Below the pieces are notes generated by a model, which made no database searches, was not told the origin of the DNA, and saw only the letters and a list, made by a program, of their open reading frames with translations. This document shows positions 49,888-59,714 of a DNA stretch of 64,000 nucleotides, piece by piece. Source of the DNA: JAIVGV01 sp036389335 (GTDB lineage Bacteria > Acidobacteriota > Blastocatellia > Pyrinomonadales > Pyrinomonadaceae); assembly GCA_036389335.1 (NCBI GenBank), contig DASVQC010000004.1:1-64000 (forward strand), in the 5' to 3' direction. The number at the start of each line of letters is the position of its first letter. The first letter of the stretch is position 1. Made by a program: the position numbers and the translations under genes.

Positions 49888-50880
49888 AGCGAAAGGCCCT
49901 CACGGCGGTGGGCGGCGTGCCCCGCCGCGCGCGCCGCGCTGTGCGCCGCCGGGCTCGTCGGGCTCGCGCTCAACGTGCTGGCCGCGGACATCCCCGGCGC
50001 GGCCACGCAGCCCGCGCTCCGAGAGAAGGACGTCCGGCGGGCGGAGAAGGTCTTGGCGAAACTCGCCACGCTGGACCGGGCGGCCACGTCGGGCGAAGAC
50101 CCGAAAGCGTACCACGCCCTCGCCGCCGAACTTTACCCCGGCCTCTTCGTCACGGTCGCCGACATGCGCGAGAGCGACCTGAAAACAGACCTCGACACGG
50201 CAGCGTTTTTATACGCGAGGGTGGGCCGGGCGTGGCTCGCCGCCGGCGCGTCGAAGGCGGACTGCGAAAACGAAAGGCGGGACGTTTACCTGCCGCTGTG
50301 TCTCGACCTGCGGGGCGGCACGGCGCGGCAACTGCTCCTCTCGAAGGCGCGCCTGCACGCGCGCTGGGCCGAGGCCGTCGTGAAAAATTACAGGGGGGCG
50401 GGTGACGCCGAAACCGTCCGCGCGTTGGCGGCGATGAAGGCCGCAAGAGAAAACGACCGGGTGATCGTCGCCCGGATAGTCGAAAAGCTACAGCCCCTCC
50501 AGCGGCTGATTAACAACTACCCGACGTACGCCGACTATCAGGAGGGCCGCGCCGCGTCCGAGGTCGGCCCCGACAGGACGGACGCGGAGGTCGCCGACGC
50601 CCTGAGCACCGCGTCTCTGCTGCTCGCTTCGATGCCCCGTAGCCCGGCCTTCTACCACCTGTCGGGCGCGCGTGACAGCTACAGGGACGGGCTGTTCTGG
50701 TACCGGAAGGTTCAACGGTCGAGGAGCATGGTGGTGTCCGCCGAGGCGTTCGAGGGCGACCCGCTGAGAGACCTGCGGTTGAATGCGGATCAAGTCGGCT
50801 ACGCCGTCGTCGTCAACTGGAGGGCGGCGGCGAAATATACGCGCATCGCGGAACACTCATTGTCGCTTGCCGGACGGTAA
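49888..50880 (+). CDS. Hypothetical protein with N-terminal signal/anchor
   Basis: The start at 49888 gives a 330-residue product; a GTG at 49864 that overlaps the HD-GYP gene is an alternative. A hydrophobic stretch (AALCAAGLVGLALNVLA) forms a signal peptide or anchor. The rest is mainly helical, with charged segments (EKDVRRAEKVLAKLATLDRAA, GGTARQLLLSKARLHARWAEAVVKNY) and few conserved-looking motifs. I recognise no family. Coupling to the HD-GYP gene suggests a related signalling or envelope role, which is inference. Confidence 0.6.
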   Translation, partial: SERPSRRWAACPAARAALCAAGLVGLALNVLAADIPGAATQPALREKDVRRAEKVLAKLATLDRAATSGEDPKAYHALAAELYPGLFVTVADMRESDLKTDLDTAAFLYARVGRAWLAAGASKADCENERRDVYLPLCLDLRGGTARQLLLSKARLHARWAEAVVKNYRGAGDAETVRALAAMKAARENDRVIVARIVEKLQPLQRLINNYPTYADYQEGRAASEVGPDRTDAEVADALSTASLLLASMPRSPAFYHLSGARDSYRDGLFWYRKVQRSRSMVVSAEAFEGDPLRDLRLNADQVGYAVVVNWRAAAKYTRIAEHSLSLAGR

Positions 50881-51091
50881 AGAGAGTAACCTTCGGGTTA
50901 GCCGCGAGTTAGAGCGTACGATTGACCGAGGATGACTCCCGGGTGCGCCGACTATATAATTACCCTTCTTAGACCGGGCAACAAATCCGCGCCGCGCGAC
51001 GTTAATGATTGCTGAGCCGGATCGTTCGTCTCTGTAGCCACTCCCCCGTAATCGTCCCACGCGCCGCGCGCCGACAACCCGGAGACTCCGG

Positions 51092-51928
51092 ATGCAGCAG
51101 CCCCGCACGCAAGCCCAGACGCGCACGCTCGCGAGCCGCGAGGTGGCGGGCCTGCGCCTCGCCGAGACCGCCTACCCCGCGCGCCTGCGTATGCCGCGCC
51201 ACGCGCACGCCCCCGCCTCCTTCAGCCTCGTCTTAAGCGGCGGCTACGAGGAGACCGCCGGGTCGCGCCGCTTCGACTGCCGCCCCGCCACGCTCGTCTG
51301 CCGCCCGCCCGAAGAGTCGCACTCGGTCGCCTTCCACGACGCGGAGGTGCGCATCTTCCGCGTCGAGGTCGGGGGCGCGTGGCTGGAGAGGGCGCGCGAG
51401 TGCCGCGTCGGTTGGGAGGGCGCGAAGGAGTTCGCCGCGGGCTCCGCCCAGTCGCTCGCGCTCCGCCTCTACAAAGAGTTCCGCGCCGCCGATCAGTTCT
51501 CCGCCCTCGCCGTCGAAGGGCTCGCGCTTGAGCTGCTGGCCGAGGCCGGTCGCACCTACGCGCGCACGCCCCGGCGCGCGCGCCCGCCCGCGTGGCTCGC
51601 CGAGGCGCGCGACGCGCTGCGCGAGAGCCTGACGGAGACCTTCTCGCTCGCCGCGCTCGCGCGCCGCGTCGGCGTCCACCCCGTCCACCTCGCGCACGAG
51701 TTCCGCCGCCACTTCGGGACGAGCGCGGGCGAGTACGCGCGCCGCCTGCGCGTCGAGGAGGCGTGCCGCGCGCTCGCGCAGACAGACCTGCCGCTCTCGG
51801 CCATCGCCGCGCGCCTAGGCTTCTACGATCAGAGCCACTTCACCAACTCGTTCAAGCGCGCGACGGCGCGCACGCCCGCCCAGTACCGCGCCCTCTTCCG
51901 CGGCGCGCAGCAATCCCTTCCAAGCTAG
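51092..51928 (+). CDS. AraC-family transcriptional regulator
   Basis: The 278-residue protein has an N-terminal cupin-like sensor (RMPRHAHAPASFSLVLSGGYEE, RPATLVCRPPEESHS) and the C-terminal AraC double HTH: FSLAALARRVGVHPVHLAHEFRRHFGTSAGEYARRLRVEEACRAL and LPLSAIAARLGFYDQSHFTNSFKRATARTPAQYR. The second HTH carries the family signature. It lies immediately upstream of the tricorn-like protease gene in the same direction, 142 bases away, and may regulate it. The ligand is unknown. Confidence 0.93.
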   Translation: MQQPRTQAQTRTLASREVAGLRLAETAYPARLRMPRHAHAPASFSLVLSGGYEETAGSRRFDCRPATLVCRPPEESHSVAFHDAEVRIFRVEVGGAWLERARECRVGWEGAKEFAAGSAQSLALRLYKEFRAADQFSALAVEGLALELLAEAGRTYARTPRRARPPAWLAEARDALRESLTETFSLAALARRVGVHPVHLAHEFRRHFGTSAGEYARRLRVEEACRALAQTDLPLSAIAARLGFYDQSHFTNSFKRATARTPAQYRALFRGAQQSLPS

Positions 51929-52070
51929 CTTTCAACCTTCCAAGACCCGCGCCGCGCGGCGCGTCTATAATTCGGGCCGTCGCGTTCCGTTCTCAACCGG
52001 GGCGGCGGGGGCCGTGGCCTCGCCGCCCGCTCGTTCGTGAATCACTCGCCCGACGAAAGAGAGATGGCCC

Positions 52071-55000
52071 ATGCCGAAAGTCTTACTCGCTTCCCTGCTC
52101 CTCCTCCCCACGCTGCTCACCCCCGCGCACGCGCAGCCCGGCGCGAGGTCGACGCCGATGATGCTCATCGGTCGCGTCGCCGTCAGCCGCACGCAGATCG
52201 CCTTCACCTACGCGGGCGATCTCTGGCTCGTCCCGCGCGCGGGCGGCGAGGCGCGGCGGCTCGCGGCCCCCGCGGGCGCGTCCACCGGCTTCCCCGCCTT
52301 CTCGCCCGACGGCTCGCAGCTCGCCTACTCGCAGGCCCTGGGCGGCAACTGGGACGTGTACGTCGCGCCCGCGGCGGGCGGAGAGGCGCGCCGCCTGACG
52401 TTCCACCCTTCGGGCGACTTCGCCGTGGGCTGGACGCCCGACGGCAAGAGCGTCCTCTTCAACTCCGACCGCCTGCCCGACTCGCGCCTCTACATGACGC
52501 CGGCGGCGGGCGCGCCGCTCCCCGCCGAGCTGCCGCTCCCCAAAGCGCAGATGGGCTGGTTCTCGCCCGACGGCGCGCGCATCGCCTACACGCCGATGCG
52601 CTCGACGCCCGGCGACTGGCGCTACTACCGCGGCGGCGCGAGGGGCATGATCTGGATCACTTCCCTGCGCGACGGCGCGCTCGAAAAACTCCCGGTCGGC
52701 GACTACAACGACTACTTCCCGATGTGGCTCGGCGACAAAATCTACTTCGTCTCCGACCGCGACTACGCCGCCAACCTCTACGCCTACGATCTCCCGACGA
52801 GGCGCACGCAGCAGTTGACCAAGTTCGCCACCTACGGCGTCCGCTGGGCCGCCGCCTGCGACGACGCCGTCTTGATGGTGCGCGACGGGCGTCTCTACCT
52901 GCACGATCTGAAGACGAACGAGACGCGCGTCGTGCCCGTCTCGGCCTCGCCCGACACTTCCGAGCTGAAGCCGCGCACCGCGAACCCTTGGCGCGCGCTC
53001 GAAACCGCCGCGCTCTCTTCCGAAGGCGGACAGTTGGTCATCGGCGCGCGCGGGGAGGCCCTCGTCTTCGACCCCGCGAAGAATGAATCGCGCAACCTGA
53101 CGGAGACCCCCGGCGTCGCCGAACGCTCGCCCGCCCTCTCGCCCGACGGCAAGTGGCTCGCCTACTTCTCCGACGAGTCGGGCGAATATCAGCTCCACGT
53201 CCGCGCCGCCGACGGGACGGGCGCGATCAAAAAGATCGCCGTCGAGCCGAAGCCGTCCTTCTACCGCGAGCTGACGTGGTCGCCCGACTCGCGGCGTCTC
53301 GCGTTCACCGATCACCGCCTCGCGCTCTGGGTCGCCGACGCCGCGGCGGGCGCGGCGCGTCAGGTCGATCGCTCGGTCTATTCATTCCAGGAGGAGTGGT
53401 TCCCCGCGTGGTCGCCCGACGGCCGCTGGCTCGCCTACTCCAAGCACCTGCACAACCGCGTCCGCACCGTCTTCGTCTACGACGCGCAGGACGCCGCCGT
53501 GCATCAGGTGACCGACGGGCTCACGCACACCGAGTCGCCCGTCTTCGACGCCTCGGGCAAGTACCTCTACTTCGTCTCCAGCCCGAACGCGGGCACGAGC
53601 GAGTACGGCTGGGGCGTCCTGCAAGGCGTCCTCGCGCGCCCCACCCTGACGCGCCGCCTCCACGCCCTCGTCCTCTCGAAAGACGACCCCGCGCCGCTCC
53701 TGCCGACGGGCGCTGCGAACCCCGACGCGAAGTTTGACGCGCCGACCGCGCCCGTCCGCATCGACTTCGACGGGCTCGCGGGCCGCGCGATAGATCTCCC
53801 CGCGCAGCCGCGCGACTACGCGCAGCTCTTCGCGGGCAGGCCCGGCGCGCTCTTCGTGCTCGTCAACGAGTGGAGGTCGGGCGGCGGCGCGTTCGGCGGC
53901 CCCTCGCAGGCGCTCTACGCGTACGATCTGACGAAGCCCAACAAGTTCGACCGCCTCGTCGAAGAGATCAACGGCGCGGAGGTCTCGCGCGACGGGCGGA
54001 GGCTGCTCTACTTCAAGGGCCGCGACGCCTTCCTCGTCCCGGCGGACGCCGCGCCGAAGCCCGACGAGGGCAAGCTCGATCTCCGCAAGCTCGAAGTGAG
54101 AGTCGATCCGCGCGCCGAGTGGGCGCAGATGTACCACGAGTCTTGGCGCATCATGCGCGACTGGTTCTACGATCCGAACCACCACGGGCAGAACCTCGCG
54201 GAACTCGAACGCCACTACGCCGGATACCTCCCGACCGTCACGCGCCGCGCCGACCTGAACGCGCTGATGAACATGATGCTCGGCCACGTCTCGATCAGCC
54301 ACCTCGGCGTCGGCGGCGGCGACGCGCCGCCGCCGCCCTCGCCGCCCGTGCGCGTCGGGCTCCTCGGCGCCGACTACGAGGTCGCCGACGGTCGCTTCCG
54401 CTTCAAGCGCGTGCTGCGCTCGATGCCCTACAGCGCGGCGGTCGGCACCGCCGCCGCGCCGCTCGACCGCCCCGGCGTCTCGGTGCGCGAGGGCGAATAC
54501 CTCATCGCCGTCGACGATCAAAATGTTGACGCGAGCCGCAGCGTCTACAGCTACTTCGAGAACAAGGCCGAGCGGCCCGTGAAGATCAAGGTCGCCGCCT
54601 CGGCTGGCGGGGAGGGCGCGCGCACGCTCACCGTCTACCCCGTCACGAACGACACGGGCCTGCGCGTCGCCAACTGGGCGGAGGAGAACCGCCGCCGCGT
54701 CGATCAGTTGTCGGGCGGCAAGCTCGGCTACATCTACGTCGCCAACTACGGCGGCAACACGTCGGACTTCATCCGCGGGCTCACGGCCTACGCCGACCGC
54801 GCCGGCGTCGTCATCGATCAGCGCGAGAACGGCGGCGGCATCACGCCCGACTACCTCATCGAGTGGCTGCTGCGCAAGCCGATCTACTACTACAGGTTCC
54901 GCGAGGGCGACGACATCCCCACGCCCGTCAACCCCGGCCCCGCCGCGAAGGTTCTGATCACGAACGAGCGCAACGGCTCAGCCGCCGAGACCTTCGCCTT

Positions 55001-55322
55001 CATGTACAAGCTCGCGCGCGTCGGCCCCATCGTCGGCACGCGCACGTTCGGGGCGGGCATCGGCCCCTACGTCTTCACCCCGCAGCTCCTCGACGCCGGG
55101 CAGGTGCAACTGCCCAACCGCGCCGCCTACAACCCCGACGGCACTTCATGGGGCATCGAGAACGCGGGCGTCGCGCCCGACTACGAGGTCGAGTTCACGC
55201 CGCGCGATCTGATGGCCGGGCGCGACCCGCAGCTCGAACGCGCCGTGCAGGTGGCGCTCGCGGAGGTGGCGAAGAACCCCGCCGCCTTGCCGAAGCGCCC
55301 GAAGTACCCGGTTCACAAGTGA
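52071..55322 (+). CDS. Secreted tricorn-like protease (S41 family)
   Basis: The 1083-residue protein starts with a signal peptide (VLLASLLLLPTLLTPAHAQ). Two series of WD40/PD40-like blades (FSPDGSQLAYSQ, WTPDGKSVLFNSDR, LSPDGKWLAYFSDESGEY, WSPDSRRLAFTDHRLALW) form the first 640 residues. Then come a helical C1-like domain (YHESWRIMRDWFYDPNHHGQN), a PDZ domain and the S41 core with IDQRENGGG and the nucleophile serine in TNERNGSAAETFAFMYK. It degrades oligopeptides in the periplasm or outside. Length fits tricorn homologues. Confidence 0.95.
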   Translation: MPKVLLASLLLLPTLLTPAHAQPGARSTPMMLIGRVAVSRTQIAFTYAGDLWLVPRAGGEARRLAAPAGASTGFPAFSPDGSQLAYSQALGGNWDVYVAPAAGGEARRLTFHPSGDFAVGWTPDGKSVLFNSDRLPDSRLYMTPAAGAPLPAELPLPKAQMGWFSPDGARIAYTPMRSTPGDWRYYRGGARGMIWITSLRDGALEKLPVGDYNDYFPMWLGDKIYFVSDRDYAANLYAYDLPTRRTQQLTKFATYGVRWAAACDDAVLMVRDGRLYLHDLKTNETRVVPVSASPDTSELKPRTANPWRALETAALSSEGGQLVIGARGEALVFDPAKNESRNLTETPGVAERSPALSPDGKWLAYFSDESGEYQLHVRAADGTGAIKKIAVEPKPSFYRELTWSPDSRRLAFTDHRLALWVADAAAGAARQVDRSVYSFQEEWFPAWSPDGRWLAYSKHLHNRVRTVFVYDAQDAAVHQVTDGLTHTESPVFDASGKYLYFVSSPNAGTSEYGWGVLQGVLARPTLTRRLHALVLSKDDPAPLLPTGAANPDAKFDAPTAPVRIDFDGLAGRAIDLPAQPRDYAQLFAGRPGALFVLVNEWRSGGGAFGGPSQALYAYDLTKPNKFDRLVEEINGAEVSRDGRRLLYFKGRDAFLVPADAAPKPDEGKLDLRKLEVRVDPRAEWAQMYHESWRIMRDWFYDPNHHGQNLAELERHYAGYLPTVTRRADLNALMNMMLGHVSISHLGVGGGDAPPPPSPPVRVGLLGADYEVADGRFRFKRVLRSMPYSAAVGTAAAPLDRPGVSVREGEYLIAVDDQNVDASRSVYSYFENKAERPVKIKVAASAGGEGARTLTVYPVTNDTGLRVANWAEENRRRVDQLSGGKLGYIYVANYGGNTSDFIRGLTAYADRAGVVIDQRENGGGITPDYLIEWLLRKPIYYYRFREGDDIPTPVNPGPAAKVLITNERNGSAAETFAFMYKLARVGPIVGTRTFGAGIGPYVFTPQLLDAGQVQLPNRAAYNPDGTSWGIENAGVAPDYEVEFTPRDLMAGRDPQLERAVQVALAEVAKNPAALPKRPKYPVHK

Positions 55323-55380
55323 GGCGCGGAGTCTCGGGGTAGCGGTTCGGCCCGATCTTGAGTGGAGGCGGGGATAGGAT

Positions 55381-55499
55381 TCGCCACGGAGGCACAGAGG
55401 ACGCAGAGGGGGCACAGAGGATAGACCGATCCGGATTTTATTTTCAGGATCGATCCTGACTCTGTGCGCCGTCCGTGTCCTCTGTGCCTCCGTGGTGAA
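55381..55499. repeat. Palindromic repeat, CACAGAGG class
   Basis: CGCCACGGAGGCACAGAGG on the left pairs with CCTCTGTGCCTCCGTGGTG on the right; inner units CGCAGAGG and CCGTGTCC continue the stem. It is a close copy of the element at 10353-10484 and fills most of the 315-base space between two genes. Confidence 0.8.
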
Positions 55500-55637
55500 G
55501 GCCGTAACTTTTCGCCGTCCCGGCTGTTTACGGCGTGACAGAATCCGCCTCGCGCGCGCCGCCCGAACAGTTTTGAAACGCTCCGGCGCGCCCGAACGTC
55601 TTACCACGAAAGCCCGCGCACGCCCGGAGGAAACGCC

Positions 55638-56747
55638 TTGAAACCCAGACCGCTCGTGATCACCTGCTCGCACGCCCGCGCCCTCTTCGTCCTCCTCCTT
55701 CTCTTCCCCGCAGCCGCCCGCGCGCAACAGGCGCAGGGGCTCGCGCCGGAGAAGATCAAGCAGATCGAGCAGTTGATCTCCTCCGAGATGTCGAAGCAGT
55801 CAATCGCCGGCCTCTCGGTCGCCGTCGTCACCGACAACCAGTTGCGCTGGTCAGCCGGGTACGGCTTCGCCGACGTGGAGAACTTCGTCCCCGCCAAGGC
55901 CGCGACCGTCTACCGGCTCGCCTCCGTGTCGAAGCCCGTCACGGCGGTCGCCCTGATGCGACTCGTCGAGCAGGGCAAGCTCGATCTCAACGCGCCCGTA
56001 CAGAAGTATTGCCCCGCCTTCCCGCAGAAGCAGTGGCCCGTCACCGCGCGCCAGATACTCGGGCACCTCTCCGGCATCCGCCACTACAAGAGCGACGAGG
56101 AGTTCGACTCCACCCGCTTCTACCCTTCCATCAGCGAAGGGCTGGCGATGTTCAAAGACGACGCCCTGCTGTTCGAGCCGGGCACGAAGTACGGCTACTC
56201 GACCTTCGGCTACAGCGTGCTCGGCTGCGCCGTCGAGGGCGCGTCGGGCCAGAAGTTCGCCGACTTCGTCCGCGAGAACGTGCTGCGGCCCGCGGGGATG
56301 GACAGGATGCGCATCGACAGCGTCTCAGACCTCATCCCCAACCGCGCGCAAGGCTACCGGCGCGGCGCGGACGGGACGCTGCACAACTCGCCGCTCGCCG
56401 ACAACAGCTACAAAGTTCCGGGCGGCGGCTTCGTCTCCACGGTCGAAGACCTCGCGAAGTTTGCCGTCGCCTTGCAGACCGCGAAGGTGTTGCGGCGGGA
56501 GACGGTCGAGCAGATGTACACCTCGCAGCAGACGCGCGACGGCAAGCCGACCAACTACGGCTTCGGCTTCAGCGTGGCTTCGGTCGGCGGGCAGCGCTAC
56601 GTCGGGCACAGCGGCGCGCAGCAGCGCGTCAGCACGATCCTCCAGATGGCCCCCGACAAAGGCGTCGCCGTCGTCATCATGGTCAACGTCGAGGAGACGC
56701 GGCTGACGCCGCTCGCGAATCAGATTCTGGATGTCCTGACGAAGTGA
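55638..56747 (+). CDS. Secreted class C beta-lactamase-like serine hydrolase
   Basis: The 369-residue protein has a signal peptide (ALFVLLLLFPAAARAQ). The serine beta-lactamase fold shows the nucleophile motif SVSK in YRLASVSKPVTAVALM, the second motif YSTFGY (Thr instead of Asn of YSN, as in LACTB-like proteins) and GHSGAQQ in place of KTG. Such enzymes are peptidases or esterases of unknown substrate more often than true lactamases. The start uses ATGs after a GGAGG site; TTG at 55638 with CGGAGGAAACGCC upstream gives the full signal peptide. A truncated gene follows in the same frame. Confidence 0.9.
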   Translation: MKPRPLVITCSHARALFVLLLLFPAAARAQQAQGLAPEKIKQIEQLISSEMSKQSIAGLSVAVVTDNQLRWSAGYGFADVENFVPAKAATVYRLASVSKPVTAVALMRLVEQGKLDLNAPVQKYCPAFPQKQWPVTARQILGHLSGIRHYKSDEEFDSTRFYPSISEGLAMFKDDALLFEPGTKYGYSTFGYSVLGCAVEGASGQKFADFVRENVLRPAGMDRMRIDSVSDLIPNRAQGYRRGADGTLHNSPLADNSYKVPGGGFVSTVEDLAKFAVALQTAKVLRRETVEQMYTSQQTRDGKPTNYGFGFSVASVGGQRYVGHSGAQQRVSTILQMAPDKGVAVVIMVNVEETRLTPLANQILDVLTK

Positions 56748-57455
56748 GGCGCGAGGCGCGGGCCGGGCCTCAACCCGGCTGTCCCCAACCGCGACGTCGG
56801 ACCCGTCGACGCGCGCATCGGCTTCCCGCTCTGGCAGCAGGACGACAAGGGCGTGCGCCTCGGGCCGTGCCTCGACGCCAACCTCTGCCCGGCCACGCTG
56901 CCCATCGCGGGCCAACCGGCTTCGGTCAACGACCGGCTCATCAACTTCCCCGGCGAGGCGTTCTGGTGGTCGGGCGAGGCGGAGATCGATCTGCCCAACG
57001 GCGGGAGCGGTCGTCTGACGTTGGCTAAGGAGGCGGCTTTCACGACCGAAGACGCGACCATCGGCAATCAGATCAGCTTCGACCGCGTGCGCGTCCGCAT
57101 CGACGGCGTGACGGCTGGCGCGACCTACACGGTGACGCACCCCTTCGGCGTCCTCACCCTCGTGGCCGACGAAGACGGCTCGATTAACACGACCGAGGAC
57201 ATCGGCTGCGGCGCGTCGCCCTGCGACTTCAGAACCGCGCTCAACGGCAAGATCGGCGTCTTCCTGAAGTGGGACCCCTTGGTCGCGCCGGTCGCGCCGA
57301 TCGGCTACGTCGGCGACCCCAACGTCCCGCACGCCGTCACCGGCAGCCCCCTCAGCAATAACTTCTTCCGCATCGCCGGGCCGAACGTCGGCGGCACGAA
57401 CATCAACACCGTCCAGACTAACCTCTTCACCGTGTCGGGCAAGCTCTTCCAGTAA
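56748..57455 (+). pseudogene. 5'-truncated gene for a secreted protein
   Basis: The frame directly after the serine-hydrolase stop is open for 235 codons and reads GPVDARIGFPLWQQDDKGVRLGPCLDANLCP, a conserved-looking start of the mature part of secreted actinobacterial and acidobacterial proteins, then beta-rich repeats (ISFDRVRVRIDGVTAGATYTVTHPFGV, FFRIAGPNVGGTNINTVQTNLFTVSGKLF). No ATG, GTG or TTG lies before the conserved part except a GTG inside it at 56853, and no signal peptide remains. It looks like a gene that lost its 5' end by deletion or recombination next to the hydrolase gene. Confidence 0.6.
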
Positions 57456-57490
57456 GAGACGCCCGCCCGATAAGGGGCATCGGTCATGAC

Positions 57491-57555
57491 GAGAGCCCGT
57501 GAGTGGGGCGAAAGATTTTCGAGTTGAGAATCTTTCGCCCCACTCAGGGGCTCTC
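57491..57555. terminator. Long bidirectional hairpin between convergent genes
   Basis: Arms 57491-57517 and 57529-57555 pair over 27 bases with one mismatch, around an 11-base loop. T-rich sequence follows on the right and on the left side is GC-rich. It lies between the truncated gene and the S46 gene, which converge on it. Confidence 0.65.
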
Positions 57556-57633
57556 AAACTTTTATCTCTTGCCTCGCTCCCACGGCACGCGCCGCGGGCT
57601 AGAATCTAACGCCGCTTTCGAGGGCCAGCTTCG

Positions 57634-59712
57634 TCAGCGAGCGCCCGTCAGCTCGTCCGCCAGCTTCCCGGCGTCGTACATCTTCCGCAGCGCCTCGATC
57701 ATGGCCGCGGAGTGGACGGCGACGGCGCGACCGCCCTCCGGGTCGTCGACGTACCAGTAGCGGTTCGGCAGCTTCTGGATGTTGCTGTCGAAGTTGAGGC
57801 CGACGATCTCGGCGTCGCGGTTGATGACGGGGCTGCCGGAGTTGCCGCCGATGGTGTCCGCCGTGTAGACGAAGTTGAAGGGCGTCGCGAGGTCGATCTT
57901 GTCCCTCCCCCGCCGCCAACGCTCCGGCAGCTCGAAGGGCGGCTTCTCGTCGAAGGCGCGCGCGCGCTCGTAGAGTCCGTAGAAGGTCGTCTTGTAGGGG
58001 ACGAGCGTGGTGTCCTCCTCGTAGCCGAGCACGCGACCGTAAGAGAGGCGCAGGCTGGAGGTCGCGTCCGGGTAGACCGACTTGCCGTAGACGGCGAAGC
58101 GCGCCTCGGCGATCTTCTGCCCCGCGCCCGTCTCCACGCTGAGGATGTGCTGCTCGTTCCACGCTCGCAGCTCGCGGTAGATCGGCTCGACGCGCCGCGC
58201 GAGCGCGACCATCGGATCGTCCGACTTGGCGACCGCCGCCGCGCCGCCCTCGACCAGAGACTTGCGGAAGGAGACGTCGGCGAGACGCGTCCCGGCGACG
58301 ACGCGGCGCGCCACCTCGGCGGGCGTCGCGCCTTCGAGCGCGGCGCGGACGAAAGGATCGTCCGCGCCCAAGGTCTTCCGCGCCTCTTCGAGCCACGCCG
58401 CGAGCACGGCCTCTTCCATGTCCGGGTAGATGGGCGCGGGCGAGAGCAGCGTGAGCTTCAGGGATTCGAGGCGGTTCTCGCGATACTCGTCGAGCCGCTG
58501 GCTGTTCGGCTTCGTCGTCTCCGCGGCGTAGCGGACGAGCTGCGACGCGATGGTGCCGAGGCGCGAGGGCGTGAGCGTCGTGAACGCGATCCGCTTCGCC
58601 ATCGCCGGCAGCTCCTTGTAAGCCGCTTCGAGCTGGGCCCACGCGGGCGCGTAATTGCTCTGCAACTCCGGGCGGCGCGCGATCTCGGCGAGCAGTTTGC
58701 GCTCGTCCTCCTCCTTGCGGGCGAACGAGCGCGCGTTGTTCAAGCCCTCCTGCTGGCCGACGAGCCGCTTGAGCGAGTTTTCGAGCGAGCGGCGGGTCGC
58801 CTGCGCGCGCCGCGCCTGCTCCTCGCCCCCGGCGGCGTAGCGCGCGAGCGCGTCGCGCCGCGAGGCCCAGACCTGCATCTGCAAGGGGTTCCCCACGTCG
58901 CGCTGGTATTTAAGTTGCGCGAGCGTCAGCATCCGGTTCGTCGAGGCGGGGCTGCCGGGCGCGACGACGAACTCGCCCTCGGTCGTGCCCGACTTCGACC
59001 AGCGGAAGTAGTTCGCGGTGCGCAGCGGCTTGTCGCCTTCGTAGACGCGGAAGAAGGCGAAGTCGAGGTCGTAGCGCGGGTAGGTGAAGTTGTCGTAGTC
59101 GCCGCCGAAGAAGGCGATCTGCTCTTCGGGCGCGAAGACGAGGCGGATGTCCGTGTACTTCTTGAAGCGGTAGAGCCAGTATTCGCCGCCGCTGTAGAGC
59201 GTGACGACGTCCGAGCGCAGGCCCGTCTTCTCGTTCGACTCCCTCTCGATGGCCGCCATCTCGCCCTTGCGCTGCTCCGCCGCCTGCGCGCTCGAAGCGC
59301 CCGGCTTCGCCGCCGACTGCACGCGCTTCGACACGTCCTCGTAGGAGACGAGCACGTTGATCTCAAGATCGGGGCACTTCAACTCCTCAGCCGCCGTGCG
59401 CGCGTAAAAACCGTTCTTCGTGTAGTCGCGCTCCTTGGTCGAGACTTTGGAGAGCTGGCCCGAGGCGACGTGCTGGTTCGTCATCAGCAGCCCGTCGGGC
59501 GAGACGAACGAGCCCGACCCGCCGTCGTTCAGGCGCACGGACGCGAGCCGCACGTTGTCGAGCCACTCCTTCGTCGGCTCGAAGTTGTAACGCTCCTTCC
59601 ACTGCTTCAGCGGCGGGTTGTCGAACGTCCACATCCCCTCGTCGGCGCGCGCGCGGGGCGCGGCGGGGAGCAGAAAGAAAGCCACGAGCATGATTGCGGT
59701 TGGTTTCCTCAT
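57634..59712 (-). CDS. Secreted S46-family dipeptidyl peptidase
   Basis: The ATG at 59712 follows GAGGAG at six bases; the product has 692 residues. The signal peptide is MRKPTAIMLVAFFLLPAAPRARA. S46 hallmarks are EGMWTFDNPPLKQ at the mature start, the catalytic His in LMTNQHVASG, Asp in YPRYDLDFAFFRVYE and Ser in TIGGNSGSPVIN. DPP7/DPP11-type enzymes release dipeptides from the N-terminus of peptides in the periplasm. The start of the gene is two to three bases from the stop of the BrnA-like gene, so they may share a transcript. Confidence 0.93.
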   Translation of the reverse strand: MRKPTAIMLVAFFLLPAAPRARADEGMWTFDNPPLKQWKERYNFEPTKEWLDNVRLASVRLNDGGSGSFVSPDGLLMTNQHVASGQLSKVSTKERDYTKNGFYARTAAEELKCPDLEINVLVSYEDVSKRVQSAAKPGASSAQAAEQRKGEMAAIERESNEKTGLRSDVVTLYSGGEYWLYRFKKYTDIRLVFAPEEQIAFFGGDYDNFTYPRYDLDFAFFRVYEGDKPLRTANYFRWSKSGTTEGEFVVAPGSPASTNRMLTLAQLKYQRDVGNPLQMQVWASRRDALARYAAGGEEQARRAQATRRSLENSLKRLVGQQEGLNNARSFARKEEDERKLLAEIARRPELQSNYAPAWAQLEAAYKELPAMAKRIAFTTLTPSRLGTIASQLVRYAAETTKPNSQRLDEYRENRLESLKLTLLSPAPIYPDMEEAVLAAWLEEARKTLGADDPFVRAALEGATPAEVARRVVAGTRLADVSFRKSLVEGGAAAVAKSDDPMVALARRVEPIYRELRAWNEQHILSVETGAGQKIAEARFAVYGKSVYPDATSSLRLSYGRVLGYEEDTTLVPYKTTFYGLYERARAFDEKPPFELPERWRRGRDKIDLATPFNFVYTADTIGGNSGSPVINRDAEIVGLNFDSNIQKLPNRYWYVDDPEGGRAVAVHSAAMIEALRKMYDAGKLADELTGAR

Positions 59713-59714
59713 CT

